From the NCBI GenBank assembly GCA_963965975.1, contig OZ014413.1, forward strand, positions 8,830,101 through 8,894,100: DNA of 64,000 nucleotides, written 5' to 3'. Source of the DNA: Xestospongia bergquistia. Lineage: Eukaryota; Porifera; Demospongiae; Haplosclerida; Petrosiidae. The notes under the pieces were generated by a model. The model was not told where the DNA came from. It did no database searches and was given only the letters and a program-made list of their open reading frames with translations. Each line of letters opens with the position of its first letter. Position 1 is the first letter of the stretch. A program made the position numbers and the translations under genes. This document shows, one piece after another, positions 44,455 to 54,800 of this stretch.

Positions 44455-44989
44455 TGTATCACTCCATAGTGCGAGGTAAATGTCATGAACTTCTATACTT
44501 CCTAAAAATTTTTTTCCTTTGTAGCAGCTACACAATGATAATTATGATACACTTGACAACACCAATGTAGGTTATTTGATGATCTCTTATATAGTTGATC
44601 TTGAGGCTCAAATTTGCTGTTGAACTGAATATAACTCAGCATTGCATCTTAATTGATTATTGACTGTATGCATAAACTCAAATTCTTTTCAATAAAAAGT
44701 TGTTGTAGTATAATTTATGATGACCTTTATGTAATGTACATAAAGTTTACAAAGAAGTTAATGTCAAGTGTACATTACTTTGTAGATGCTTTGTCCAAAT
44801 CAGTTCATCTACTGTAGTCTACAGATGCAAGTGTCAACCATTGTAAACTATGGTGTAAACTAGAATTTACATTATAGTTTACAGTATTGTTCGCAAAGTA
44901 TTTTAGCCCTGTGATTTTATCTTGTAACTACACTATTTGTCCTGTTGAGAGAGATGGTGAATCAAAACACACACTTCACATCAACTGAG

Positions 44990-45330
44990 TTGATTCATTT
45001 ATGATATATGAAATAATGAAAGTGAAGCTAGTGACATGGGATTGTCACAGAGTTATGAATACAGATACATCTAAGTTAATAATTGCTTTTTCAAAACTCT
45101 CTCTATTTGCAAATACCATTCATATGTAAACATCTTATTTTGTAAAACATGAGATATGTTTTACATTTCTTGAATTAACTGTTTTTACACCATAGAAATA
45201 TAATCCTGTTGTTTATATTGTGTAATAGTCTTTGTATATACAAATAAATCAGTAAAAAATGTTGACTATTATAAACCAATAATATGTTGTACTGTTTTTA
45301 TAAGGAACATGATAAGAACTTCATTAACTA
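44990..45330 (+). repeat. Intergenic repeat block, copy 2 of 5
   Basis: This copy contains GATATATGAAATAATGAAAG, GAGTTATGAATACAGATACA and TTTTATAAGGAACATGATAA. It is almost identical to the copy at 50800-51100 and clearly related to 13790-14100. Confidence 0.65.
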
Positions 45331-45363
45331 CGATAATACAAATCTTGTGTTCATTGACACAAC

Positions 45364-45411
45364 ATGAAGTCACATATGTTAGTGTTTACATTGATATGTA
45401 AATGGTTAATA
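45364..45411 (+). pseudogene. Orphan receptor start relic before U9
   Basis: GACACAACATGAAGTCACAT followed by ATGTTAGTGTTTACATTGATATG resembles a family start and signal peptide but ends at a TAA within about 15 codons. It lies about 0.63 kb before the true start of U9. Confidence 0.5.
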
Positions 45412-45678
45412 TTTATGGTGTATTATCTGTGTCAAAAGTATAAATCATTATTTTGGTATAATATGAAATTCATTTAACTGTTCTAAAAAATTTATGCAGT
45501 CAGTATAATAATCTTATTTGGCTAATGTAAAACTATTCAATCAAACAAAACCTGTCCAATTATATGATGGGAGAGGTTTGCGATGTGATAGGAGTGGTTA
45601 CTGGTTATCACAATAACTTTTCTAAACATGGCGAACGAGACTAATGATGCTTCTTGGTGTAACCTGTATAATGATTTA

Positions 45679-45743
45679 GTAACTTGCACTATGATGACAA
45701 CACTATATGTCATTTCATGATGATGTCATCATAGTCAAGTTAC
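45679..45743 (+). repeat. Imperfect inverted repeat before U9
   Basis: GTAACTTGCACTATGATGAC (45679-45698) pairs with GTCATCATAGTCAAGTTAC (45725-45743), with one unpaired base. The same structure lies before U10 at 51507-51526 and 51553-51571. It could be the footprint of a small mobile element or a hairpin. Confidence 0.6.
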
Positions 45744-45829
45744 ACAAAGAATCACACATTCTCATTTGGGTTTTATGTTTGTTGTCATAATTACTTTTTT
45801 ACTTAAAGTTTTATAAACTTTATCTAATC

Positions 45830-45997
45830 ACTTCCCTAGGTATTTATTGTTTGTATAAACATTCTACATTTTATAAAACCTGAACATAGGTGTACAAAAC
45901 AATAATATTTTGTATGGCAAATGAAAGTAAACAAGTTGAACTTTGAAGTGTAGAGTTGCTTTGTAGTTTTAAGTGAATTTTTGCTTTCGCTGACAAC
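45830..45997 (+). promoter_or_regulatory. Upstream module class P1 before U9
   Basis: TATTTATTGTTTGTATAAAC, then TACATTTTATAAAACCTGAA with a TATAAAA box about 125 bp before the ATG, then GCAAATGAAAGTAAACAAGT, then TTGCTTTGTAGTTTTAAGTG. The same order and spacing are found before U10 and U12. A core promoter with transcription start about 90-100 bp before the ATG is a reasonable inference. Confidence 0.5.
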
Positions 45998-48900
45998 ATG
46001 AAATGGCTTATGTTGGTAGTCCTCTTTCACTTACTACTGAGATGTTGTAAATGTAATAAGGTAATCAATATTACTTCACAAGATCATCTAGAGCCATATT
46101 TGTGTCATCATTATAATTACACTGGTGACACTACTCTTCTCCTCCTGGATACTCTCTACAATATTAGTGGTAATGGGAGTTTGTGTACCATTAATACCAA
46201 CTACTCACTTACCATACAAGGTAATCACTCAATGGCTACTATTCAATGTATCTCTTCTACTTATGTTAACAATACCCATCCAACTATTGGATTTGCCTTC
46301 ACTGGAAGTAGTAGTCTGACTCTACAGAGAGTGACATTTATTGGTTGTGGTGCTAACCTTACTACACTTGATAAGGAACAACTTAACATTATCAACTCTA
46401 CCAGTTGTCTTGTGCACTTCACACAATATCATGGTGCTGTACTGGTGTTCACTGAGATCAATCATCTTGTTATGAGAGATGTGATTATATTCCAGTACTA
46501 TGGGTTTGCTATTATAGCTGTTAACTTACCTAATGGTACTTTGGATTCTATTACTGTAACTATTTCTTTAACCATTCAAGTGGCATCTCAAAGTAACTAC
46601 AGTATTGGTAGTGGAGTGTTGTTTTTATATAAAAATTCAAACTCCAATTTAAGCCAATACCAAGTAAAGATTACAAATTCACTATTCATACACAATTACG
46701 AGTCTATAATCTACCCTGGATTAATGTGTGCTACTGACTTCTATAATTCTACTATTAATAAAATAACTCCTAAACCAATTATCAATGCTGCAGGACTTAC
46801 AATACTCTATACTCAAAATGACACTAATGCTCAAGTTAATATATCAAGATGTAAGTTTACAGACAATATTGGTTCATTAGCAGGAGCAATGTTAGTATTA
46901 CATCTAAATACAAGAACACACTCACAGACTGTCATTCACAATGACTCAGTGTTTGACACTAATGGCAGTGACCAAAAATGTTATGGAAGTGATATTAAAT
47001 TTATTATGTTCTTTGATCAGATGTCAAAAAAATTACCACTATTTAAAAACAAAGTTTATTATCCCTTCCTAGTAAGTGATGTGGTATTTACTGCTACAAA
47101 TTCCATCTTTGTTATCAATAAATTTCAAGTGAGTGCTGTGTATATGGCTATTGTTAATGTTAAAAAATATTCTATGACTTTCAAGCTTTCCAATGTTACT
47201 TTTAAAAACAAAGATTCAAATTGTATTTTTGCAGCTACATATCCTCCAGTGAAAAACAATATACATTTTGTAATAAATTCTGTGAAAGCATATAATAATG
47301 GGATCAAAAATAAAATCTTTGCAGAGTCAATCGTCTCACCAATTAGCCTCTTTCATTTATCAAACATTAATACTATAACTATAACTGGATTGACAGCAAA
47401 TCCTAGTAATTTTTCATCTAACTATGGTAGGGTATTTTTGACAGTTAGATCTGATATTATTCTAGAGGGACATATAGTCTTTCACAACAATACAGGTCCT
47501 TATGGAGCAGCCATTATGTTATCAGGGAATAGTGTCATTCATCTCACTCAAGGACTTCGAGCTTACTTCATAAACAATAAAGCTCTGCATAGTGGAGGAG
47601 CTATATATGCATCAGACAGTACTATGGATGTAACACAGTGTACATTTCAAGTTAATTTATCAAATTATGGCAACATATCAGTATTTCTTACTAATAATAC
47701 AGCTACAGTTGCTGGTAACTCAGTCTACTCATCAAAACTATATAACTGTTACATTGATAATAAATATATTACTTCAACAAAGATTTATGATAAAATTTTT
47801 AACAATAACACTCAAGACATTTCTACTACTCCAGTGAAGTTGACTATGTGTGACTCATATAATTCTAGTATTTCATCTTATCCTGGACAGAAAATTAGTT
47901 TTTCAATAGCTGCTATTGATGCTATAGGTCACTATAGTTATTCTATCATTACTGTAACAGCAGTAAAGAAAACACTTGTTGGATTTACCCACATTAACTG
48001 GTGGTTTTCAGAGAGAGAAAATACACAAGTTATAAGTGAAACTGATCATTGTACTCTCATTAATGTAACTATACATACTAACGATCCCAGTATATTGCCT
48101 TATCAAGGTAACCTCCTATTCACAATACCCAGTATAATAGAAATGACAGTTGTTAACATAAATTTAAAAACTTGTCCACCTGGTTTTGAATTAGATAATG
48201 TAAGAGGATCTTGTATCTGTTCCAAAATCATTTCATCATTAAACATTAATGGATACACTCCTAACTGTAATATCAATACTAGAACATTAAACAGACCAAC
48301 TGCAACATCATGGGCTGGTACAATACAAGTTAATAATATGACATCATTCAATTTCCTCTTAACTTTATATTGCAATCATGGATACTGCAATATTGGCCCT
48401 AATCTTGAGATTTTTCTTTATAATAGCAAAGATGGAAAGTTTGTACTTACCTCCAAAGATTTATCACATCGTTCATCATTGTGTGTTAACAATAGAGAAG
48501 GAATTTTATGCAGCAAATGTTCTATTGTTAATGGTGTTAATTACAGTGTAGTGTTTGGTTCTCCAGAATGTAGACATTGTAGTAATTGGTGGTTGTGGAC
48601 ACTAATCCTCTATGCACTAGCTGGTCCACTCCTCATTTACCTGTTATTTGCTCTCAGACTTACATTAACAAATGGTACATTCAATGGAATTATATTCTAT
48701 GCTCAGGCTGCTAATGTGGGGATACTAGATTTGTTGAGTGCTTACAATGGGAAAATGGAAGTGGTGAGAAAAATATCAATTGTTTTACTTTCACTTCTAA
48801 ATATCGGACTTGGATTTCCTCTATGTTTTTACAATGGGATGACAGAGTTATTGAAAACTGGTATCAGTTTACTATTTCCACTCTATCTCCTGACAATAGT

Positions 48901-49768
48901 TGCTGTTCTCATTATCCTCAGTCGTTATTCTCTAAGGCTTTCTAACAGAATAGCTCATTCCTCAGTTCAAGTATTAGTTACTGTTGTACACCTCTCCTTT
49001 GGAAAACTTTTAGGTGCAATTATTAATGTCTTTACACCAGCTACAGTCTTTACTTCAAAAGAGAATTATACATTTTATGTTTGGTATTGGGATGGGTCTG
49101 TGGACTACGGTAGTAAAGAACATATTATCCTCATGATAACCACATCATTGGTTGTCTTTCCTCTCCTCTTACCCTATGTTCTCCTTCTTGTTTTTACTAA
49201 ACCTCTCAGACATTGGACATGCGCCAATGAATACACAAGACCAATACTTGAAGCTATCCATGGTCCATATAAGAATGGTAAGCAGTACTGGTTTGTAGCT
49301 CGCCTCTTACTTCTTATTATGATGTACATATTGTACAGTATTGAACCTTATGAACATACCATTTATATTGCTATTGCCTCAGCACTGTTCCTCATTATAA
49401 TTGGTCAGGCAATGTTTAGACCATACAAGAGTAACTTTATTAACCTGTTAGATTGTTGGCTTCTCTTCAATCTTGCTTTTATATACACCACAACATGGTA
49501 CCTGGGACATATGGAAGTAACAGTTTATATCATCACATCTATCATCTTGTTCTTTATGACCTTCTTTATAATACTGGTCTATCATGTCCTGTTTATTACA
49601 GGACAACTAAAGAAAGGAGAAAGAAAAGCACATGACATTTGTACAAGAATCAGTCAATATTTCTCACATTTTAATCAAAGATCTCGTCGTTTACCATTAC
49701 AAGATGCCAATGATTCTTTCTATGACTCATGTGATAACTATAGAGAGCCAATGTTGAGTTCATATTAA
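45998..49768 (+). CDS. U9: intact receptor-like protein with divergent membrane block
   Basis: Intact single exon of 1,256 codons, start MKWLMLVVLFHLLLRCCKCNK. The N-terminal 200 residues match the family closely. The central ectodomain (TSLTIQVASQ-type, residues ~185-470) is shared only with U8. The last rungs read FHNNTGPYGAAIML, FINNKALHSGGAIYA and FLTNNTATVAGNSVY. The membrane block starts near residue 861. Up to SSVQVLVTVVHLSF it resembles the others; after that it is a different, more divergent version with KPLRHWTCANEYTRPILEA, IIIGQAMFRPYKSNFINLLD and a basic tail (GQLKKGERKAHDICTR) ending NYREPMLSSY. It is the only undamaged member of this subfamily here; U8 is its damaged twin. Confidence 0.88.
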   Translation: MKWLMLVVLFHLLLRCCKCNKVINITSQDHLEPYLCHHYNYTGDTTLLLLDTLYNISGNGSLCTINTNYSLTIQGNHSMATIQCISSTYVNNTHPTIGFAFTGSSSLTLQRVTFIGCGANLTTLDKEQLNIINSTSCLVHFTQYHGAVLVFTEINHLVMRDVIIFQYYGFAIIAVNLPNGTLDSITVTISLTIQVASQSNYSIGSGVLFLYKNSNSNLSQYQVKITNSLFIHNYESIIYPGLMCATDFYNSTINKITPKPIINAAGLTILYTQNDTNAQVNISRCKFTDNIGSLAGAMLVLHLNTRTHSQTVIHNDSVFDTNGSDQKCYGSDIKFIMFFDQMSKKLPLFKNKVYYPFLVSDVVFTATNSIFVINKFQVSAVYMAIVNVKKYSMTFKLSNVTFKNKDSNCIFAATYPPVKNNIHFVINSVKAYNNGIKNKIFAESIVSPISLFHLSNINTITITGLTANPSNFSSNYGRVFLTVRSDIILEGHIVFHNNTGPYGAAIMLSGNSVIHLTQGLRAYFINNKALHSGGAIYASDSTMDVTQCTFQVNLSNYGNISVFLTNNTATVAGNSVYSSKLYNCYIDNKYITSTKIYDKIFNNNTQDISTTPVKLTMCDSYNSSISSYPGQKISFSIAAIDAIGHYSYSIITVTAVKKTLVGFTHINWWFSERENTQVISETDHCTLINVTIHTNDPSILPYQGNLLFTIPSIIEMTVVNINLKTCPPGFELDNVRGSCICSKIISSLNINGYTPNCNINTRTLNRPTATSWAGTIQVNNMTSFNFLLTLYCNHGYCNIGPNLEIFLYNSKDGKFVLTSKDLSHRSSLCVNNREGILCSKCSIVNGVNYSVVFGSPECRHCSNWWLWTLILYALAGPLLIYLLFALRLTLTNGTFNGIIFYAQAANVGILDLLSAYNGKMEVVRKISIVLLSLLNIGLGFPLCFYNGMTELLKTGISLLFPLYLLTIVAVLIILSRYSLRLSNRIAHSSVQVLVTVVHLSFGKLLGAIINVFTPATVFTSKENYTFYVWYWDGSVDYGSKEHIILMITTSLVVFPLLLPYVLLLVFTKPLRHWTCANEYTRPILEAIHGPYKNGKQYWFVARLLLLIMMYILYSIEPYEHTIYIAIASALFLIIIGQAMFRPYKSNFINLLDCWLLFNLAFIYTTTWYLGHMEVTVYIITSIILFFMTFFIILVYHVLFITGQLKKGERKAHDICTRISQYFSHFNQRSRRLPLQDANDSFYDSCDNYREPMLSSY

Positions 49769-50234
49769 TAGATAACATGCATTTATTAGTTTTTACTATT
49801 TGCTGTCTAATTACGTACTCTTTAATTTACTTACATTTTTGATAATTTAGATCTCATCTATAATAATCATTTTGCTATCACTTTTTATTGCATACAACTG
49901 TGTGACACATTACAATTATGGATATTATTGTTTATTGAATTTGTTGACTTTGTTAAGCAAGTTGAATAAGTTGATGTATTTTTTTTGAACCAACATTTAG
50001 ACAAATATTAATGACAGCATTGAACTAGTTATGGTTATATTTGATTGTCAAAGAGAGAACTGCTCCGGCTTTATTTGATTAATTTTGATATTATATTAGT
50101 AATTATTGTACTCCATAAAATACCAAATAAAACATATTAAGCCTCTAAATATAATCAAATAAAAACCTGTAGCCTTCAATTATTTGGTGTCGTAAGTCAA
50201 TAACATTAATGTAATAATAATATAATAATATAAT
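49769..50234 (+). other. 3' flank of U9
   Basis: This duplicates the flank after U8 with few changes. It has no gene. Confidence 0.5.
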
Positions 50235-50750
50235 AATCATATTTTATGCTCAGGTGGTTAGCACTGGATTATTAAATTTTCTGTCTATTAAAAGTAGTCA
50301 CAGTTTTCAACAATGGATATTACTTTTGGATTTTCTCTGGTTGTTTGCAATGTGATGAATTAGTCATGGCAAGCTGGTCTTGATTTAATATTTCTTCTTT
50401 ATCTCCTGACATTAGTTGTTGTCCTCAGTTGTTTTTCTCTAAGACTTCATTAAAAATAGCCCACCCCTCAGTTGAAGTATTATTTACTGTTGTTCATCTC
50501 TCCTTCTCAAATTATTACTAGCAATTATTGATATCTTCACACCTGTCCATATATACAATAGTACTATGAATGAATCAATATATATTTGGTACAATATGAC
50601 AGCATTGCATACGGAGAATGTGATGATTTGGTGTTAATGATAGTGACATCCGTGATAGTTTATTTTTGATTGTCACTGCTCAAAAAATAACAAACCTTTT
50701 AGATCTTCTTGTCATGGTCATATGGTCACATTGTATATACTAATTGGTTA
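50235..50750 (+). pseudogene. Receptor relic: decayed membrane block, second copy
   Basis: It corresponds to 41385-41890 with the same deletions (IFYAQVV start, SFSLRLH-like and IAHPSVEVLFTVVHLSF segments, IDIFTPVHIYNSTMNES). It breaks off after CTAATTGGTTAG near 50748, where it joins the intergenic repeat block. It was therefore already dead when the U8 and U9 units were duplicated. Confidence 0.8.
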
Positions 50751-50799
50751 GTTTTGTTGAGAAAGATAGTAAATCAAAACACAAGTTCACATCAACTGA

Positions 50800-51100
50800 G
50801 TTGATTCATTTATGATATATGAAATAATGAAAGTGAAGCTTGTGACATGGGATTGTCATAGAGTTATGAAAACAAATACAGCTAAGTTAATGATTGTTTT
50901 ACAAAATAATTATTGTCTATTTGCAAATACCATTGATATGTTTTACATTTCTTGAATTAACTGTTTTTACACCAAAGAAATATAATTATATTGTTTACAT
51001 TGTGTAATAGTCTTTGTATATATAAATAAATCAGTAAAAAATGTTGACTATTATAAACCAATAATATTTTGTATTGTTTTTATAAGGAACATAAGAAGAA
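50800..51100 (+). repeat. Intergenic repeat block, copy 3 of 5
   Basis: This is nearly identical to 44990-45330 apart from a ~30-bp deletion near 50940. The copy before U9 is separated from its receptor relic by the inserted element, whereas here the relic joins the block almost directly. Confidence 0.65.
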
Positions 51101-51144
51101 CTTTATTAACTACGATAATACAAATCTTGTGTTCATTGACACAA

Positions 51145-51190
51145 CATGAAGTCACATATGTTAGTGTTTACATTGATATGTAAATAGTTA
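51145..51190 (+). pseudogene. Orphan receptor start relic before U10
   Basis: The same ATGAAGTCACATATGTTAGT relic as at 45364, followed by an early stop. It lies about 0.68 kb before the U10 start. Confidence 0.5.
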
Positions 51191-51649
51191 ATATTTATGG
51201 TGTAGTATCTGTGTCAAAGGTATAAATCATTATTTTTGTATAATATGAAATTTATTTAACTGTTCTAAAAAATTTATGCAGTCAGTATAATAATCTTATT
51301 TGGCTAATGTAAAACTATTCAATCAAACAAAACCTGTCCAATTATATGATGGGAGAGGTTTGCGATGTGATAGGAGTGGTTACTGGTTATCACAATAACT
51401 TTTCTGAACATGGTGAACGAGACTAAGGGTGCTTCTTAGTGTAACTTGTATAATAACTACCTGGCTAAGGGTGTTTCTTGGTGTAACTTGTATAATGATA
51501 ATTATAGTAACTTGTACTATGATGACAACACGATGTGTCATTTAATGATGATGTCATCATAGTCAAGTTACACAAAGAATAACACATTCTCATTGGGTTT
51601 TATGTTTGTTGTCATAATTACTTTTTTACTTAAAGTTTTTAAACTGTAT

Positions 51650-51823
51650 CTGATCACTTTCCTTAGTATTTATTGTTTGTATAAATGTTCTACATTTTAT
51701 AAAACCTGAACATAGGTGTACAAAACAATGATATTTTGTGTGACAAATGAAAGTAAACAAATTGAACTTAAAAGGGTTGAGTTGCTTTGTAGTTTTAAGT
51801 GAATTTTTGTTTTCACTGACAAC
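51650..51823 (+). promoter_or_regulatory. Upstream module class P1 before U10
   Basis: TATTTATTGTTTGTATAAAT, TACATTTTATAAAACCTGAA (TATAAAA about 125 bp before the ATG), ACAAATGAAAGTAAACAAAT and TTGCTTTGTAGTTTTAAGTG. It is nearly identical to the module before U9 although the two membrane blocks belong to different subfamilies. Confidence 0.5.
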
Positions 51824-54800
51824 ATGAAGTGGCTTATGTCGGTACTTCTCTTTCACTTACTACTGATATGTAGTAAATGTAATAAGGTAATCGATATTAC
51901 TTCACAAGATCAGCTCCTCCAGTCATACTTGTGTAATCACAATAATTACACTGGTGACACTACTCTTCTCCTCCTGGATACTGTCTACAATATTAGTGGT
52001 AATGGGAGTTTGTGTATCATTAATACCAGCTACTCACTTACCATACAAGGTAACAACCACTCAATGGCTACTATTCAATGTAACTCTTCCACTTACGTTA
52101 ATACAACCCATACGAATATTGGATTTGCCTTCACTGGAAGTAATAGTCTGACTCTACAGAGAGTGACATTTATTGGTTGTGGTGCTAATCTTAATACCCT
52201 TGATGAAGAGCAACTTAACATTATCAACTCTACTAGTTCTTTTGTCTACTTCACACAATATCATGCTGCTGTACTGGTGTTCACTGAGATCAGTCATCTT
52301 GTTATGAAAGATGTGATGATATCCCAGTACTATGGGTTTGCTATTGTAGCTGTTAACTTACCTAGTGGTACTTTGGAAGCCATTTACATAAATGGTTCAC
52401 AAGGTCTTGAAAAAGTCCAAAGTAGCTACAGTGTTGGTAGTGGAATGTTATTAATGTATCAAGATTCACCTATCACACCCTCCTATGTCAACCAATATAA
52501 GTTAAAAATTATAGATTCTAAATTTTCATACAATTTTGCTTCCTCAGGGTATGTGTGTGTTACAGATCTCTACACATCTTTTAAATACAGAGATTCTAAT
52601 AAAGAGATCATCTATGCTGCAGGACTTACAATTTATTATATTGGAAAAAACTCTAAAGCTCAAATTAGTTTTTTGCAATGTACCTTTAAAGTCAATATTG
52701 GTTCTGTAGCAGGAGCAATGTTAATATTACATTTAAAAACGACAACATACTCACAGACTGTTATTAAAAATTCACACTTTGACTCAAATGGCAATATTCA
52801 AAAATGTCATGGAAGTGGTCTCGTGCTGTTTCTTGATGGACTGTCAAGATCATCATTACTTACCACAAGTGTAACATATTTTCCTCTACTGGTTGTATAT
52901 ACAAAATTTACATTTTCACCTGGAAGTGTTTTTACAGATAAACAACTAGGTGTTATTTTTATTGCTGTCATGAATTTTAAGGAGATACCAATATGTTTCA
53001 AATTTTCTCATGTTACCTTTAAGGGAAACCAAGCATCAATAGCTGGATCTTGTATTTATGCAGTTTCATATCCATCAACAGGGAGGAATAATGTCTCTTT
53101 TTTATTGGAATCCATTCAAGTATACAAAAATGGGATATTAAACATCGAAATTGTATCACCAACTTTTTTACCAGCCAGCCTATTTACATTTTTAAATATC
53201 AACAGAATCACAATAAATGGATCAGCAGTAAAACCTAGTAATTTGTCGTTCAACATTGGTACAGTTGTTAAGGCAATTCGATCTGATATTACTCTAGAGG
53301 GACATATAGTCTTTCACAACAATACAGGTATTAATGGAGGTGCTATTATGTTAATAGGTGATAGTGTCATTTATCTCACTCAAGGACTTCAAGCTAACTT
53401 TATAAATAACAAAGCTCTATCTAGTGGAGGAGCTATATATGATCTTAGCAGTCCATTTGACAAGACACATTGCACATTTCAAGTTAACACTACACAATAT
53501 AATGATATAACAGTTTTATTTGAAAACAATAAAGCAACAGTTACTGGTAACTCTGTCTTTTCATCAAAATTGTATAACTGCAGCATGGTTAATCCTTATG
53601 TAAATTCTACAACAGCTGCTGACATTTACAAAACTATCTTTAAATTTAAAGCAAACAACACTTTTGAACTTTCTACTACTCCAATAAAGTTGACAATATG
53701 TGACTCACATAATTCTGTAATGTCATATTCATCTGATGCTTATCCTGGACAGACAATCAATTTTTCAATCGCTGCTATTGATGCTGTAGGACACCACAGT
53801 TATTCTATTATTAATATAGCAGCAGTTAGAAAAAGAAAACATTCAGCATTCACACACATTAATTGGTGGTTCTCAGAAAGAGAAGATACACAAGTTATAA
53901 GAGAAACTGATGACTGCACACTCATTAATATAACTATACATACCAATGATCACAGCACATTGGATAAACCTGATGGTGCCCTACTCCTTACTATACCTAG
54001 TATTGCTAACATAACAGTTGTTAATATCATTTTAAAATCTTGTCCACCTGGATTTGAATTAAGTTATGTAACAGGATCTTGTGTCTGCTCACACCTTCTA
54101 TTAAATATAGCTGGATATACTCCTAACTGTAGTATTAATACCAAAACATTTAAAAGACCAACTTTCACTTCTTGGGTTGGTTCAGTACAAGTTAGTAATA
54201 ATACACCAGTTTTTCTTCTAGCTCTACATTGTCATTATGGATATTGTAATGTTGGTGCTAACCTCAATGTTTTTCGTTACATCAACGATGGGATGTTTGT
54301 TCTTACTTCAGAGGATTTGTCAGGTTTTTCATCATTGTGTAATAATAACAGAGAAGGAGTTTTATGTAGCAAGTGTTCTACTGTTAATGGTATTAATTAC
54401 AGTGTAGTGTTTGGTTCTACAGAATGTAGACATTGTAGTAACTGGTGGTTGTGGACACTGGTCCTCTATGCACTAGCTGGTCCCCTCCTCATTTTCCTCT
54501 TATATGTTCTCAGACTTACATTAACAACTGGTACAATTAATGGAATTATATTCTATGTTCAAGTGGCCAATGCTGGATTACTGGATCTCTTTTCAATAAA
54601 ATCTAGTCAATTTTCTTTGTCAATAAACTTTTGTATGAAAATGGCAATATTCTTAATTTCTATCATGAATCTGAATCTTGGTTTTCCTTTATGCTTTTAC
54701 AATGGAATGAATGAGTTATGGAAAGCTGGTCTATGTTTAGTCTTTCCTCTTTATCTCCTGACAATAGTTATTGTCCTCATTATCCTCAGTCGTTTTTCTC

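Larger units (their letters stand above)
42288..44920 (+). mobile_element. Probable inserted element, ~2.6 kb, with GTAAAC-rich ends
   Basis: Flanks at 13665-13715 and 62530-62580 read continuously through the point that is split here: AACAGAATTTAAAA on the left and CTTGTAACTACA on the right. This places an insertion at roughly 42288-44920. Both ends are rich in GTAAAC/GTTTAC and TTTACAT motifs in both orientations (about 42330-42560 and 44740-44890), as in transposons with subterminal repeats. I could not find clean terminal inverted repeats or a target-site duplication. It carries a decayed multi-exon gene and a long TA microsatellite. The element type is unknown. Confidence 0.5.
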
